Shown piece after piece: positions 10,951 to 22,700 of a stretch of 64,000 bases of DNA. This stretch comes from Polytrichum commune (lineage: Eukaryota; Streptophyta; Polytrichopsida; Polytrichales; Polytrichaceae): the NCBI GenBank assembly GCA_950295325.1, contig OX485803.1, forward strand, positions 37,649,554-37,713,553. Reading direction: 5' to 3'. The notes beneath the pieces were generated by a model, which was not told the DNA's origin, did no database searches, and saw only the letters and a program-made list of their open reading frames with translations. The first letter of the stretch is position 1; every line of letters begins with the position of its first letter. Both the position numbers and the translations under genes were made by a program.

Positions 10951-12519
10951 TTCTTGATACGCACACTTATAACACGTAGGGTGCCAATGAGCACGAAGAA
11001 AAGAGAGAATGAGTGAGGGAAGAACGAGGTCTTAAATAGCAAAGAAGAGGAGAGGACATGAAGTAAGGATAGGGTGAGAGGATTAGAGCCTCCAATCACA
11101 ACCCCTTAACCTTCTCCTTCTAAGTAGGGACTCATCCCATCCACAAGGCTCTTCCATTTTTAAACCAACAAGGTGGATCCTAATGTGGGCATTTAACCCG
11201 CGGATCCCCTCTCGCCTCACCTTACTCCATACTCACCTAGTCAAGGCATTACCTCATTGAACTTAAACCTTGAGGCAATCACACAATACCCCTTAATGTC
11301 TAAACTTAATGCACACCACACTTCACTATTTTTATATTTTTGTGAATAATTAATAACCGTTAAAACATAACTTCTAATGGTCTCAAAGACTTAAGAACAC
11401 ATGTGAACACCATTTTGGGCTCACAGTAACCCTTGGTTACACACCCTGAAACAAGACCTAGGGCTGGAAAATCATGTATGGTCCACATCAAAACAGCTCG
11501 CAACAAGAATCGATGGTTACCATTAATTGCAGCAACATTATATGCCCACACTCCTTGCCATAGCTGGAGAAATTCTTCAATGACAGGTGCTAAATAAACA
11601 TCAAAGTTATGATCCTTAACCGCATCTTTCCCAGGAATGATGAGAGCCGACATGACGAAAAATCTTTTTGTCACAAGCCATGGAGGTAGATTATAGTTTA
11701 AAAGTACCACTGGCCATGTAGAATGTTTCAAGTTGAAATCACCAAATGGGTTCATCCCGTCTGTAGCTAGACCCAATCGTATGTTACGGGTCTCAACAGC
11801 AAAATCCGGCCACATACTGTCAATGTGCTTCCAAGCCTTGGAATTTGCTACCGATCGCACCAAATTCTCATTTTCTACACCTGTTTCAAGAGATCATGTA
11901 TCTTTTGGTGATTATGTGCATGATGTTGCATAAGCCCAGCTATGGATTTGCAACGGTACATTCGTTTAAGTCTTGGGATCAAAGGGAAGCGGCGAAGTAC
12001 TTTTCGCGGGACTATGGATGACCCTTCCACATATTGGCTGCAATCGCACTTTGAGCATTTGTCAAGATCCTTGTGCTCCCCTCGATACAATATGCATCCA
12101 TTTTTGCAAGCGTGTATAGAGTCATAGGACAATCCAAGGTTTCTTAGAAATTTTTTGGCTTCATATCTTGATTTCGGCAACAAATTGCCCGGCTCCAATA
12201 TATCCTCAGAAAGGAGAGTTAATAACTCATCTACATGGCCATTCGTAGTACCATGCACTGTGCATGTATTAAGAATAAGCAACACAGCCTGTAAGAGCTT
12301 CACTTTACTCCCTGGATACAAAGGAGTGTTAGCCCACTTAAGTAATTCATCCAAATTGGGGTCCACCACAGGATCTCCTGAGTCCAATGTATGCCCATCT
12401 TCATCATTTTCCACCTCATCAGGGATGTCATTTTCGCGTGAGCTATTCCCATGGACTTCGTCATAGCGGATAAATGCTTCATTACACATGCGATGCAACT
12501 CAGTTTCAGGATCTATGGA

Positions 12520-12651
12520 CTAGAGGAAAACAGTGCCCAACGAGACACTAAGAAACGCGGTTTTTAACGTGGTTTAACGCAGTTTAACGCGGACACTTTT
12601 TTTGACGCACAAAATCCAAAAATGTCACGGACGTCTTTTTGCTTTAACGTG
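12520..12651. other. Probable TNP2 intron with ACGT/AACGCGG words
   Basis: Upstream of the ctctag acceptor the sequence turns into aacgcggt/taacgc words, and the same texture resumes at 14434 after the LTR insertion. It resembles the 22-bp arrays in the ORF1 introns. Confidence 0.4.
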
Positions 12652-13369
12652 TGTGAGCTCAAAATGGTGCCCACATGTGGTGATTAACTCTTCGAACCCA
12701 ATTTGTGTTTGACTTTGATGTGTTATGTTTATTCACAAAACATAAAAAGAGTGAAGTGTGGTGTGGATTTAAGTTTAGGCATTAGAATGTGTTGTGTGAT
12801 TATTTCAAGGTTGAATTCAATAAGAGTATGCCTTGATAATGTGAGTAGGGGGTAAGGTGAAGCAAGGTGAGCTCCGCGGGTTAAATGCCCACTTTTGGAT
12901 CCACCTTGTTAGTTTAGGAAGAAGGAAGCTTGGTGGAAGGGGATTAGTCCCTACTTTAGAGGTGAAGGTTAAGGGATTGTGATTGGAGGTGCTAATCCTC
13001 TCACCCTATCCTTACCTCTCTCTCCCTCTCTCCCTCTCTCCCTCTTTACTACTTAAGGTGGTTTCTCTCTTATTTTTCTCTCTCTCCATCAAGCGCTCTC
13101 AAGGGAGCAAGCTCTTCAAGAGCTTGAGCCACGTGTGTGGGTTAGTAGTTTTTAGTAAAGTTAATTAGTTAAGCTCTCTCTCTCTCAATGCCTCCCAAGT
13201 GAGTGAGCTCTTAGAGCTTGAGATTGCCTAGGAGGATTAGGGGTTAGTTTAGTGAAATTAGTGGGATATGTTCATTCATTGGTCAAGGGACTAGAGGAAT
13301 ATTCGATTAATCATTAGGGGTTGAGAATAGTTATTAGGACTTATTAGACATCTGCCTAAACACTGCTTG

Positions 13370-13850
13370 GAACCAAGCTTAGTTGCTGCTGGGCAGCTGA
13401 AACTACACCCAGCTTAGTTGCTGCTGGGCAACTGGACCTGTACCGAGCTTAGTTGCTGCTGGCAGCTGAAACTGCACCCAACTTAGTTGCTGCTGGGAAG
13501 CTGAAACTACACCCAGCTTAGTTGCTGCTGGGCAGTTGAAACTGCACCCAGCTTAGTTGCTGCTGGGCAGCTGAAACTACACCCAGCTTAGTTGCTGCTG
13601 GGCAGTTGAAACTGTACCCAGCTTAGTTGCTGCTGGGCAACTGGACCTGTACCGAGCTTAGTTGCTGCTGGGCAGCTGAAACTGCACCCAGCTTAGTTGC
13701 TGCTGGGCAACTGGACCTGTACCGAGCTTAGTTGCTGCTGGCAGCTGAAACTGCACCCAACTTAATTGCTGCTGGGAAGCCGGACCTGCACCGAGCTTAG
13801 TTGCTGCTGGCAGCTGAAACTGCACTGAACTTAGTTGCTGATTCCAGGTT
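13370..13850 (+). repeat. 35-36 bp tandem array in LTR
   Basis: About thirteen units of the form cttagttgctgctgggcag followed by ctgaaactgcaccc, with variants. It lies within the LTR upstream of the short ORF. A 48-bp array sharing the ctgctggg/cagctg words occurs in the partial family member at the right edge. Confidence 0.9.
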
Positions 13851-14133
13851 AACCAAGGGACTGCCGGTAATAGGCCGGATTTGGACCGATAGGTTAATTA
13901 GCCGGTTGGCTGGTTTAGCGAGCTAAGGTTAAGATTAAGAAGGGGGTGCCGCTAACCTAGCCATGAGGGTGTTAGACCATTTGTAGATTAAAATAGTTCC
14001 TAGACAAGTGCTCAATAGGATAGGCGATGTGTGTGTGGAAGTTACATGTGATTGCATTTAACATTGACTATGGAGTAAAGTGTTTCTTAACACTTGTACA
14101 CTCTCAAGTCACCATAATTCACGTGCACAATCA

Positions 14134-14298
14134 ATGGAGAATGTGGAGGATTCTTGCAATGGCAAGAAAAAGGAAGTGAAGATTAAAAGAGTGAGGGGAA
14201 TGTCCTTAAGGGCATGTGTGGCTAAAGCCACGGGTTGGACTCTTGAGAAAGCTAACTCTACCACAAGCCAAGAGGCTAACATTAATAAAGCACAATGA
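14134..14298 (+). CDS. Short conserved ORF inside an LTR (54 aa)
   Basis: An ATG-to-TGA frame of 54 residues beginning MENVEDSCNGKK, with the core AKATGWTLEKAN and ending ANINKAQ. The copy at 63371-63535 has identical length and keeps the frame with scattered substitutions; about half of those I could classify are silent. The copy at 10288-10455 is more divergent but keeps the GWTLEKA core. No function is known to me. Confidence 0.4.
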   Translation: MENVEDSCNGKKKEVKIKRVRGMSLRACVAKATGWTLEKANSTTSQEANINKAQ

Positions 14299-14433
14299 GT
14301 GAGACAATATGTGTTCATTTGAACATGAAAATTACCTTGCACAAGGTTCAATGTTGCAATAGACACATGTGATTCTCAAAGTCATCACCCGGACTAGGAC
14401 GCTAAAGGGGGGTGGATTTGGCCTCACAATGTG

Positions 14434-15690
14434 CCCTGTTAAAACATGTTAAATGAGTTAACACGTTTTTACGTGCTGCGTTAAAACACGTTATTCAAGT
14501 AAGCTTAACTTACTTGGCACATGACGGACTTGCCGCGTAACTTACTTGCCACGTGAGCATTTCCCGCTTTTGTGCATTCCACGTTGGATCTGACATGGAC
14601 ATTTTCCAATTTTTTAAATTCCACGTCAGATATGACGTGGACAAGTCTCCGTCCTTGTGATGGATGCAAAAATTGCTGATGTGGCATGGAAATCTGACGT
14701 GGCGTTTAGGTTTTCAATGGCTAGGATTGTGACACGTGGCGTGATCCTAGATTTCGCGTATATTTTCGCATCGACTATGTTATTTTGTGTTTACGTAAAC
14801 GCAATGTGACGTGTTTTGGAAGTGCGTCCCGGACGTCAATTTTGACGCTTTTTGACGCTGATAAACAGATGTGTCACCTATTTTAACGTTTTTCGGGAAA
14901 GTCTTTAGACATAGGATGACGTTCGCCACGTCAACTATTTGACGCATCCAATTTGAATTTTGTGTCAAAAAAAACACAATGTAGTGTTCATGTTGACGCT
15001 GATAAACAAATGTCTCACATATTTTAACGTGTTTTGGGAAACGTCCTTAGACGTAGGATGACGTTCGCCACATCAACAATTTGACGCATCCAATTTGAAT
15101 TTTGTGTCAAGGGAAACACAATGTAGTGTTCATGTTGAGGCATAGCCAGCGTCCATTATGACACATACAAACACTCATAAACATGAACGATGACGTCAAC
15201 TGATACGCGACATAACATATTTTATAACACCTTTGAAACGTCATATATAACACATTGTAACACAAAAATGAACGCGTCATAACGTGTATTAACAACGTCA
15301 ATCACACTTTAACACTACGCACATAAACATCGGTAAACACTACATGTCCGTCACATGAAGCTCATCAGTGTGCGCGCTACAACATGGAAAATTAGCCAAT
15401 TGCATTGAATATAATGCTCATACAATGTCCTGTCATTAAATAGCATAATGCATAAAGGCTGCCTGTTGATTGTGATAGCGAACACCTTTCTACTAAAATG
15501 GCGCGAGACTACTTCTTGGAGATGCAGATGATCTTGGGTTTGGGATGCGCGCAAACGCTGCGTAGCGTAAGGGGCTGCTCATGCTGGATTCTTCTTAATC
15601 TACACAGCCCACATCATCGCGCTAACGGTGAGTTCATAGCAACACATCATCCAATCAAATTAGGGTGAAGAACGCTTTAGTAAGTGAGCT
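14434..15690. other. Non-coding stretch with acgtca words and a duplicated block of about 145 bp
   Basis: Two near-identical blocks (about 14850-14990 and 14995-15135) share gacgctgataaacanatgt and tgacgcatccaatttgaatt. The remainder is dense in gacgtc/aacgtc words. The frame at 15351-15554 may be the decayed last part of ORF1 but shows no motif. Confidence 0.5.
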
Positions 15691-16179
15691 CTAGATCTTA
15701 CGTACCTTTTTAACGCACTTAATTGGCCCTGTCCCTCGCTTGGACTGAGCCTTCTTTTCCTTCAATGGGGATTTCAGCTTCTTTGTCCCCGCTCGTGTTG
15801 TTGCCCTCCCCTGCTTTGGAATTCCCGGAGGTGTTTCATCACCGGCCCCCACTGCCGCTGCTGCCCCTTCGACTTCGGCACGCCTTAAGTTGCTCGCGGG
15901 CCACCGAATGAAATGACCCATGGCCTGCTTCATTGTGAGGACGTCTTCATCCTCTATTGGGCACTGAAGGTCGTGGTCGTCTTTTAGGCTTGTCATCACC
16001 TGCACGGAGAACTCGTCCTCTTCAATGGTTTTGCAGTGGACCGACTCTCCAGGCATTCCGTGCAGCACTCCTAACCCAACAACTTCGGTGCAGGGGTCGT
16101 CATGAGCGGCACTGAGCAACTGCACCGCCACTCCTTTCGCAAATCCACCATGCGATACCAACAATGTATCGCAGTTACG

Positions 16180-16500
16180 TTATTTACTTACGTTCTGTAA
16201 CATCACTTGAACGTGTGCTATGTCATTCAAGTCGGAAATTCGTATCATTCGAGGCGCAATTTTACGTCACTGGAAACGCAATTTTATGTCATTCGAGACG
16301 AATAGTACGTCACCAGAAACATAGTTTTATGTCATTCGGGACGCTTTTTATGTGACACGTGACGCAATGTTATGTCATTCAAGACGCGGTTTCATGTCAT
16401 TCAAAACACAGACGTTATTTGGAACGCGATCTCACGTTCCTTGAAACGCGAAGTCCTGTCATCTAAAACACAATGTAATATACTGGAAAATGTGATATAC
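16180..16500 (+). repeat. 22-bp degenerate array in an ORF1 intron
   Basis: Consecutive units of the form gtcattngaaacgcaatttta or gtcactggaaacgcaatttta occur between ORF1 exons B and C. The unit type is shared with 17430-17720. Confidence 0.75.
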
Positions 16501-17429
16501 ACAATCAACGCCCTTTAACAGGCATGATCTGAAACCTTCTTCTCGATGGAGAGCGTTGCGATCGTTTCGACAACCTGTTGCTCGTCCGTTGTTTCGGAGG
16601 ACGCCTTTTCCTCCGAAGGTGCTTTGGGTCCGTCACTGCCGTCATACGAACCTTGAGGAGGTGAACCTACGTCATTGGTAGTGGCGGCCTCCTCCGTCTC
16701 CACATCTTCTTGCGGGGCGCCCTCCTCCGTCCTGGCGTCTTCCTCGGGCCCCTCCCCCTCATCCGGCTCTGTCAGAGTGTCCACGGCCTCCTCCGGCTTT
16801 GTGCGTGCGTCCGGAGCCTCCTCTTGCGCAGGGGGTGCGTCTGCACCGTCCCCTGTCTCCGTGCAGTCATCCGGGGACTCCTCCGTCTCCGTGGCAACTT
16901 TTCTTGCCGGGTTGGGGAGCGTGGCTACATCCTCTGTGTCGTCCATGTCAGGCTCCGGAGTGACAACAACTTCTTTTGCTGTCTTACTGCTGCCTCACTT
17001 GGGCTGCGCTCTCCCTCCAGAGTCCTTGGTGCCCTTCTGTTTGGACGCCGCTGGCTCGACGAATGGTGGAGGTGCAGCCCTGGCCATGGTGGCGTGTAAC
17101 TCCGTCAGCAAGTCCTCCACCTTCTTCAACCTCTTCTCTTGGGCCGCACACAACGCTTCAATCTTATCCATCCTCGCATCATCATCACCTTCTGGCTTCC
17201 GCTTCCTTGTTGTGAGGCGGTCTTCCAAGTCCTTTCGCCTCATTGCCTTCACCTCGATCGCAACTTCCGCTTCTGTTGGCCTTCGTCCTAATTTTATACT
17301 CTGCGCATGAGTCCCACCTTGTCATTTTCTGGCCAAACAACCACAACTGTGCTCGTCTATCCTAGTGCGTCACTTGTAACATTACACAGTCCACATATGT
17401 TTAAAGTGACACAAGCATGTTACTTTAAA

Positions 17430-17720
17430 CGTGCTAAAACGCAGTTTTGCATCACTTGAAACGCAGAGTTACGTCATGTGAAACGCAGAGTCACGTCACT
17501 TGAAACACAAGGTAACGTCATAAGAAACGCAATTTAGCGTCATAAGAAACGCAGCGGTCACGTCGTGAGGAACGCAGAGAAACGTTTCTTGACACACGCG
17601 CGTCACTAGAAACGCAATGTCACGTCATAAGAAACGCAGATAAACGTCACTTGAAACATCAAATTAATGTCATTAGAAACACAATGTCGCATCATTAGAA
17701 ACACAATGTTACGTCATCGC
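17430..17720 (+). repeat. 22-bp tandem array in an ORF1 intron
   Basis: About twelve units with core gtca--tnagaaacgca and a following ngtnac, in steps of 22 (rarely 21 or 23). They fill the intron between ORF1 exons A and B. Looser copies are found near 37660-37730 and 62890-63060. Confidence 0.85.
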
Positions 17721-18529
17721 GGACAGGTATTGTAAGAATGAACTTACCAGCGCTGACACTGCCGCTAAGGATTGGTTCCATGCGCTACCGGACTTCGACG
17801 GCCTCCCAAGCAAAATGCTCGACATGAGTTGGGATTTCTCTTGCACTGCTGGGTCTTCCTGCAATTCCACCAACCTCTCCCAATGGCGCTTGGCTATGTC
17901 GGCTGGCCTCGCGGCTCCCTCCTTGATGAGCTTATTGATTTGGTACTTCAGCCGCGTCACGCACCTCGACATCCTTTTGTTGAACCACCTCTCACTGAGT
18001 TCAGTGGTTTCACCATAGAATTCGAACTCCGTCCGCACTCGTTCAATCAGCGCCTTCTTTGCCGCCTTCTGTTGTCCGTGCCAGCCGGGCCGCACTGTTG
18101 GATCCAACTCCCGTGCAAACTTCTGCAGTTCCCTAAAAACCACTGGCTCGTGGGATCCAACCGGCACGCCATGGCGATCCAGTTTGATGCGTAGCGGGTC
18201 CTTCGGAGAGAGATCATCTTCCTCCTCGTATCCCTCCATGTCTTCTTCCTCCTCCATATCTTCATCATCGAATTCATCGTCATCGGCATCCTCAGCCTCC
18301 TCGGAAGATGACGACAAGCGTTGCGGTGTGTGGGAGGCAGATCCCAAGCTGCGAATGGCCGTCTTTCGCTTTGCAATTGGCGCCCGGGAGCTGGATGAGC
18401 GCCCTAGTGGTGAGGAGGTGTCCGTGTCTGCAGGGCCGCGCCATGGCGGATTAAACATGTCTTCGCTCAACTCCTGCGAGGGTCTCCTCGGTGGTGCAAG
18501 TATTCTCTTCAACACCCCTGCAGGTTTCT

Positions 18530-19704
18530 AGCGACTTGGCCCCGGAGACGCCCTCCCACTGGACTTGGCCGTGGGCATAGGTTTCGGAGGGCTTCCTCCC
18601 GCCTCTCGATCCATCCACCTTGTCTCCACGCGGCGCTGCTGGTTGCCCATGCTCCCGCGTGGCTTTCTGCCCTTCCGACCGTCCTCCTCCCAGTCCTCCA
18701 TTTCGTGCAGCAGCGCCTCTTCTCAACGCAGTGCAACTCGGACCGCCGTCACCGACAAACAGTTCCTTCTAAGCGGCAACTTAGAAGCTCGCGGCCTCCA
18801 CCCAACGAAAAGCTCCTTGCTCTCCTTGCGTTTCTGTCAGAGTGAAAAGAAAAGTACGAACCGAAAGCCGTCCACCTAACTGTCAGCGATGACGGCGTAG
18901 AACGACATTGGTGCCACAAATCCCTAAAATTCAAGCAACCAGCCACTATGTTTAAATTTCAAATTATGAAGCAATCGGCGATTAGGTATTTGTAGTTGGT
19001 GAAGACGAAATGACGAAAAAATTGGCTGCTTCAGGGTTTCTTACCTGAACCTCTCACTCCGCTGTGCTTGCTCTCCTTGCGGCCCAGCATTCGCTCATCA
19101 AAGGCAATAGGTTTAGGGCAGGGGGACTTACGAAAGGGACGAGACTTGTATGTGAGCGGTGAGCAGAGAGTGGAGAGCAGAGAGTGGCGATTTGGAGAGC
19201 GGAGAGCAGAAATGGTGTAAAAATAGGAAATATTCTATATTAAATTTAGAATTTCCTAAAAATAATACAAGAATATACTTAGAATATTCCAGATTATGCC
19301 AGAAATAGAAAAATTTGGGACCTATTTCCGTGGAATGTGTAGGCACTAAATAAAATAAATGCCTTGAATTTGAAATGGTCTGATTTAGTTTGGGAACCGT
19401 GAAGTGCAAAAATGATAGTAAAATTGTGATATAATAAATAAGTAGATGATGAAAACCAAGGATGATCCCAAGATGTATAGAGACACATGATACAGTTGAG
19501 TATTGTAATCCAACATTTTGAGTTGAATAAAAATAATCCATGCGATTGTATTTATTATATTATTGAGCTGACAATCTTAAATTATTCAATGAAAATCTTA
19601 TATCACTTAGTCTATGTCGTACTCGATTAGAAACATGGATGAATAGGCACTACTTCATCGATCTATCATGTTGATGGGAGAAAGGGACACTCCTAGAGTA
19701 AATC
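18530..19704. other. 5' region of ORF1 and AT-rich spacer
   Basis: 18530-18760 holds GC-rich open frames on the minus strand that may include a first ORF1 exon, but no start or splice site stands out. 19105-19215 has gagagcggagagcag repeats that reappear in reverse complement at 36105-36190. 19220-19700 is AT-rich and featureless. Confidence 0.35.
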
Positions 19705-22700
19705 CTAGGTCCGATCTAAAGGGTGAGTTAAAATTCCACTCTCGAGAATTACTTTGACCTCGTTGAAGCTGAAGGTTGGCGCGTGGATGAAAAGGTCTAC
19801 ATCAGGATTGCGATGGCAGACCTTTAAAAGAATATAGTAAACATGCTTGCAATACGAGAATTGATTCCGCCCTCGAAAGTTGGTCATTGTCTTCTTGAAC
19901 GCAGGGCATGTGCAACCCGGGAGGGAACTGATGGTGATATGGTATTGTGTCACATCGGGTGGCATCATCGAGTCTAGCGCAATGATGCAGCCATGGCCAG
20001 GGTGAGGAATCATTGTGACCGAGCGGAGTTGAGCTTTGAGGGAGTCCGAAGAGCCCATGGATAGCCGCTGCTGAGGGTTTGGACGGGTTGCGGTGCGCTT
20101 AACGAGCTTCCCTTCTCTCTTCCCAGGATACCTGTCCGCATCTGCTGGCACCGGCACGGAGTCTAGATTTGCCGGAGACGGTGCAGTGGAAAAGAGCCTT
20201 CTGGGTGAGACTGGCACTTTCTGCGGCAGTTGGAATCCGGCCGCCTCGAGGGCCAGGATCTCACATTGCTTGAGGTTAGTGCCAAGTTTCACTGGCCAAA
20301 CATCCGGAATGCTTGGTCTCTCCTGTTCCGCAGAGTATTGAACAACCCATTTGCGCCTGCTACCCTTAACGCACCTATGGATATCATCTGAGCAGAAGAA
20401 AAACTCTGTGGTCTCTTTCACATTCCTCCTAGTGCTGTGCCATAGACCGGTGTACGTAGGGGCAGGGGTTGATTTTGCACCCCTTACGATTCTCTCAGTA
20501 CACTTCTTTTTGGTGACAGCTCTCTGTGCCCAACAACATTTGGCAGAAGTCTTTGGCAACCGAGCGATGTGCCACTCCTTCACGTTCACCCTAGTCTCCT
20601 CGACGGCAGTGACGTGGCTGATCCGTCCCTCGGGGATGTGGGACGGGACGACATTGTCGGCATATGGCGCCATGGGTGCAACTTCCGGGACATTGGAATC
20701 ATCCTCTTCAATAATTATGGGCATGTTAGTGGAACGAGTCCGGACAGCCCTACCAGAGCCACGGGGATGTGAGAAGTTGACCTTATCAGGTCTGTGCGAC
20801 TCCTCTTCTGCTCCAAGAGGTAGATCTGCTTTCCGTTTCGTGGACCCGAATACCTCTTCCCCAGCCATGCAAGGCACCCGGGTACAGAACTCTTCTGCTC
20901 CAGGCATGTCCATCATGGGGTCTTCGAGGACTAAAGGATTACCCGTTTGCTTCGCCCTGCGCTCTGCCAACCTTAGCTTGAGCTCTTTCTTTGTAGGGCC
21001 TGTACCGCCGACATCACCTTTCAGGAACTGGTAGTAATTGACAACCTGTAGGAAGCCTCGAACGAAGTCGTCCACGGTAGCAACATAGAGGTCGCCGCCG
21101 CTATTTCCAGACGCTTGAAGCCACTTGTTGTGTATTGATTCGGCGAGATTACATGAAGGCATTTCTGCTAGTTCTCCTTCTGTAAATTTCTGCGTGCACA
21201 TAGTGGAAGCAATTATAAATTGGAGAAGAGTTGTGAAAATTACAGTGAAAGAAAAAAAAAACAACAAGTTTTGGGACAACATACCCCGGTCATGAAGCCT
21301 CCCCATTGGCGATAACGGAAATGCCAGAATGCAAGCCAGAGCTCCAGTTTGTCAAGTGCCTTCTCTGTCACTGCCCCGGCGGATACCCACCATGCACGTA
21401 GCCCGTGGTACAGGTTTTCCGCTTCGTCCATGGTCCTCGCGGTCCTATATTGGTGGCACATCTTCTTGTGCTGCTCCCAGAGTTCTTCGGGAATGTATTT
21501 CTCGGTATACTTAACCATAGATTGGGTCCAATGAAACTGACAGGTTCTCTCCCGGTCATCCATGCGGTCCTCCTTCTTCCCGTTGCCATATATGACCCGA
21601 ACTGCATTCCAATTGGCCTGGGCGCTGTCGGCCATGAAACCCTTGAAGTTGGTATCGACAACACCATTCCTCTCCATCACAGCATTGAGATTCTTCCAAA
21701 AAACGATCTGGGCATCACAGTCCTCCGATTGCATGTCACAACTTGCAATGGTCATGACACGACAATACGTGGAGTCATACACGTGGCATGCCATTGTGGT
21801 CCATTGTCTAACCCGTTTCACATGGTCGAACATCATCCAAGCATTCTCCAGATCTTCGCCGGGCTGCATACGCTTCACCAAGTCTACCCCACTACCAGGC
21901 CCGACTTCCGACATCTTGAAGACAAAAACCTTGTCAAGATCAGCCCCTTGACCAGGGAATTTGTTCTCCTGAACAAAGGCCCATAAACTGATTCCACGGA
22001 GTTTGGTGATAGAGTCCATGACACCATACCTTTTGAGGTATCGGAAGCTCATGACCTTGTTGCGGATGTTCGGGGAAGCCATGTCCTTGCACCGGTCGAA
22101 TACAGGAACAAGTTCCTCCAGAGTGAGCTTCTTTGGTGGCGCGTCATCGGATTGAAGAAGATAGTTGCCAATTAGAACTTTGCTAGCCTCCAACACAAGT
22201 GCACTCTTGGTAGCCTGAGGAGTCTTCTCGATCTGTTCTTCAATTAGGCCACTGATCTCAGCCTTAGTGTCTCTGTAGTCGCCCACCTTGACAGGGTGAT
22301 CGTGAGTTCCAATGTGGATGCACGCTCTTGTGTGGTTGTTTTTGCCAGCAACATAATAAATTTTCGCTCCACATGTAGCAATACATGTTGGGGGTTCTTT
22401 ACATACCTTGCAAACAAACGTAGAGTCAGGTGGGGGCGCTTGATCCACTACAAAGGCTTGGAGGGTACAACCTTCAAACTCTGTCTCGTTGACTTCGAAA
22501 ATACGAGGTCGGCGGATCAAATATTCGCACTCCTTGTTGTTGCAACACAGGTGTCCAACGCAAGCGGAAGAACGGAAGGACAAACCAAAGTCGTTTGTGA
22601 TGTTGGTGGTGATGGTCTTCGTCCACACATGGCCGTCGTAACGCTTGTCCATTCCCTGCATTGACTTGGCCTGTGACCGTGCGGCCGTGTCACTAGCGGG

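Larger units (their letters stand above)
10146..11425 (-). mobile_element. Solo LTR, family TGTGAGC...GTGACA, inside TNP2
   Basis: The ends are TG...CA on both strands (TGTCACAAAA at 10146, GGGCTCACA at 11425). The perfect 5-bp duplication GTAAC lies at 10141-10145 and 11426-11430. Removing it rejoins the TNP2 frame between GCVTKGY and KACPNCG, which fixes the boundaries independently. No direct repeats are seen at its two ends, so it is one LTR rather than a short two-LTR element. It holds two copies of a repeat of about 187 bp (10670-10950) and the short ORF at 10288-10455. Three relatives lie at 12652-14428, 46941-55271 (nested) and 63241 to the right edge. Confidence 0.85.
7669..12519 (-). 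pseudogene. CACTA TNP2-type transposase, broken
   Basis: Minus-strand exons, in order: 12519-11875 (acceptor ctctag; includes a KFLRNLGLSYDSIHACKNGC-type block and the start of the Transposase_21 region), 11863-11431 (DFAVETRNIRLGLATDGMNPFGD and WTIHDFPALGLVSGCVTKG), 10140-9754 (PNCG, then KLPYWK), 9548-8646 (LDVMHCEKNLVEHLMN, then a DUF4218-like part) and 8490-7857 (DUF4216-like tail). The protein would cut and join CACTA ends in the nucleus. Lesions: a frame change near 11870 between the first two exons, a 1.28-kb solo LTR at 10146-11425 splitting the transposase domain, and a frame change near 7858 before a last basic stretch (to 7669). The acceptor at 9549 follows a canonical tttttacag; the donor after KLPYWK (gttcgt) is weak. 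An N-terminal exon upstream of 12519 was not found. Confidence 0.85.
12652..14428 (+). mobile_element. Solo LTR, same family, opposite orientation
   Basis: It starts TGTGAGCTCAAAATGG and ends GGCCTCACA. The first 400 bp match, in reverse complement, the right part of the element at 10146-11425. The flanks are acgtg (12647-12651) and atgtg (14429-14433), a 5-bp target duplication with one C-to-T difference. It is longer than its relatives because of a 35-bp tandem array (13370-13850). A short ORF lies near its 3' end. Confidence 0.75.
15691..18515 (-). pseudogene. CACTA ORF1 (Ptta/En/Spm-type) gene, interrupted
   Basis: Exon A (18515-17748) encodes an acidic DEDMEEEED stretch and a basic, Trp-containing helical domain (PGWHGQQKAAKKALIERVR, then WFNKRMSRCVTRLKYQINKL) like plant Ptta/En/Spm proteins. 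It ends at GTAAGT. Exon B (17300-16515, acceptor gcgcag) starts SIKLGRRPTEAEVAIEVK, has a coiled coil around KIEALCAAQEKRLKKVEDLL, a TGA at 16995-16997 that breaks an otherwise open frame, then an acidic, Pro-rich stretch. Exon C (about 16164-15706, donor GTACGTAAG) carries a VLHGMPGESVHC...FIRWPASNL module. The product should bind subterminal repeats. The acceptor of exon C is unclear and the 5' end upstream of a TAG near 18530 is unresolved, so the gene is probably dead. Confidence 0.65.

Noticed and set aside
12545-12560. CACTAAGAAACGCGG as a third CACTA terminus
   Set aside because: It continues as the aacgc/taacgc word array of an intron and no partner end or 3-bp duplication was found.
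13370-13850. CRISPR array
   Set aside because: Units are directly adjacent and similar throughout, with no unique spacers, in a eukaryotic LTR context.
16675-17310. Plus-strand frames at 16675-17310 and 18184-18879 as genes
   Set aside because: Low-complexity Ser/Ala-rich reverse reading of the acidic and basic parts of CACTA ORF1 on the minus strand.
19128-19541. 137-residue minus-strand frame
   Set aside because: AT-rich, Phe/Leu/Ile-dominated composition without a start context or motif; likely chance.
20351-21986. Plus-strand frames at 20351-21034 and 21405-21986
   Set aside because: Antisense shadows of the intact SWIM-type transposase gene; no motif of their own.
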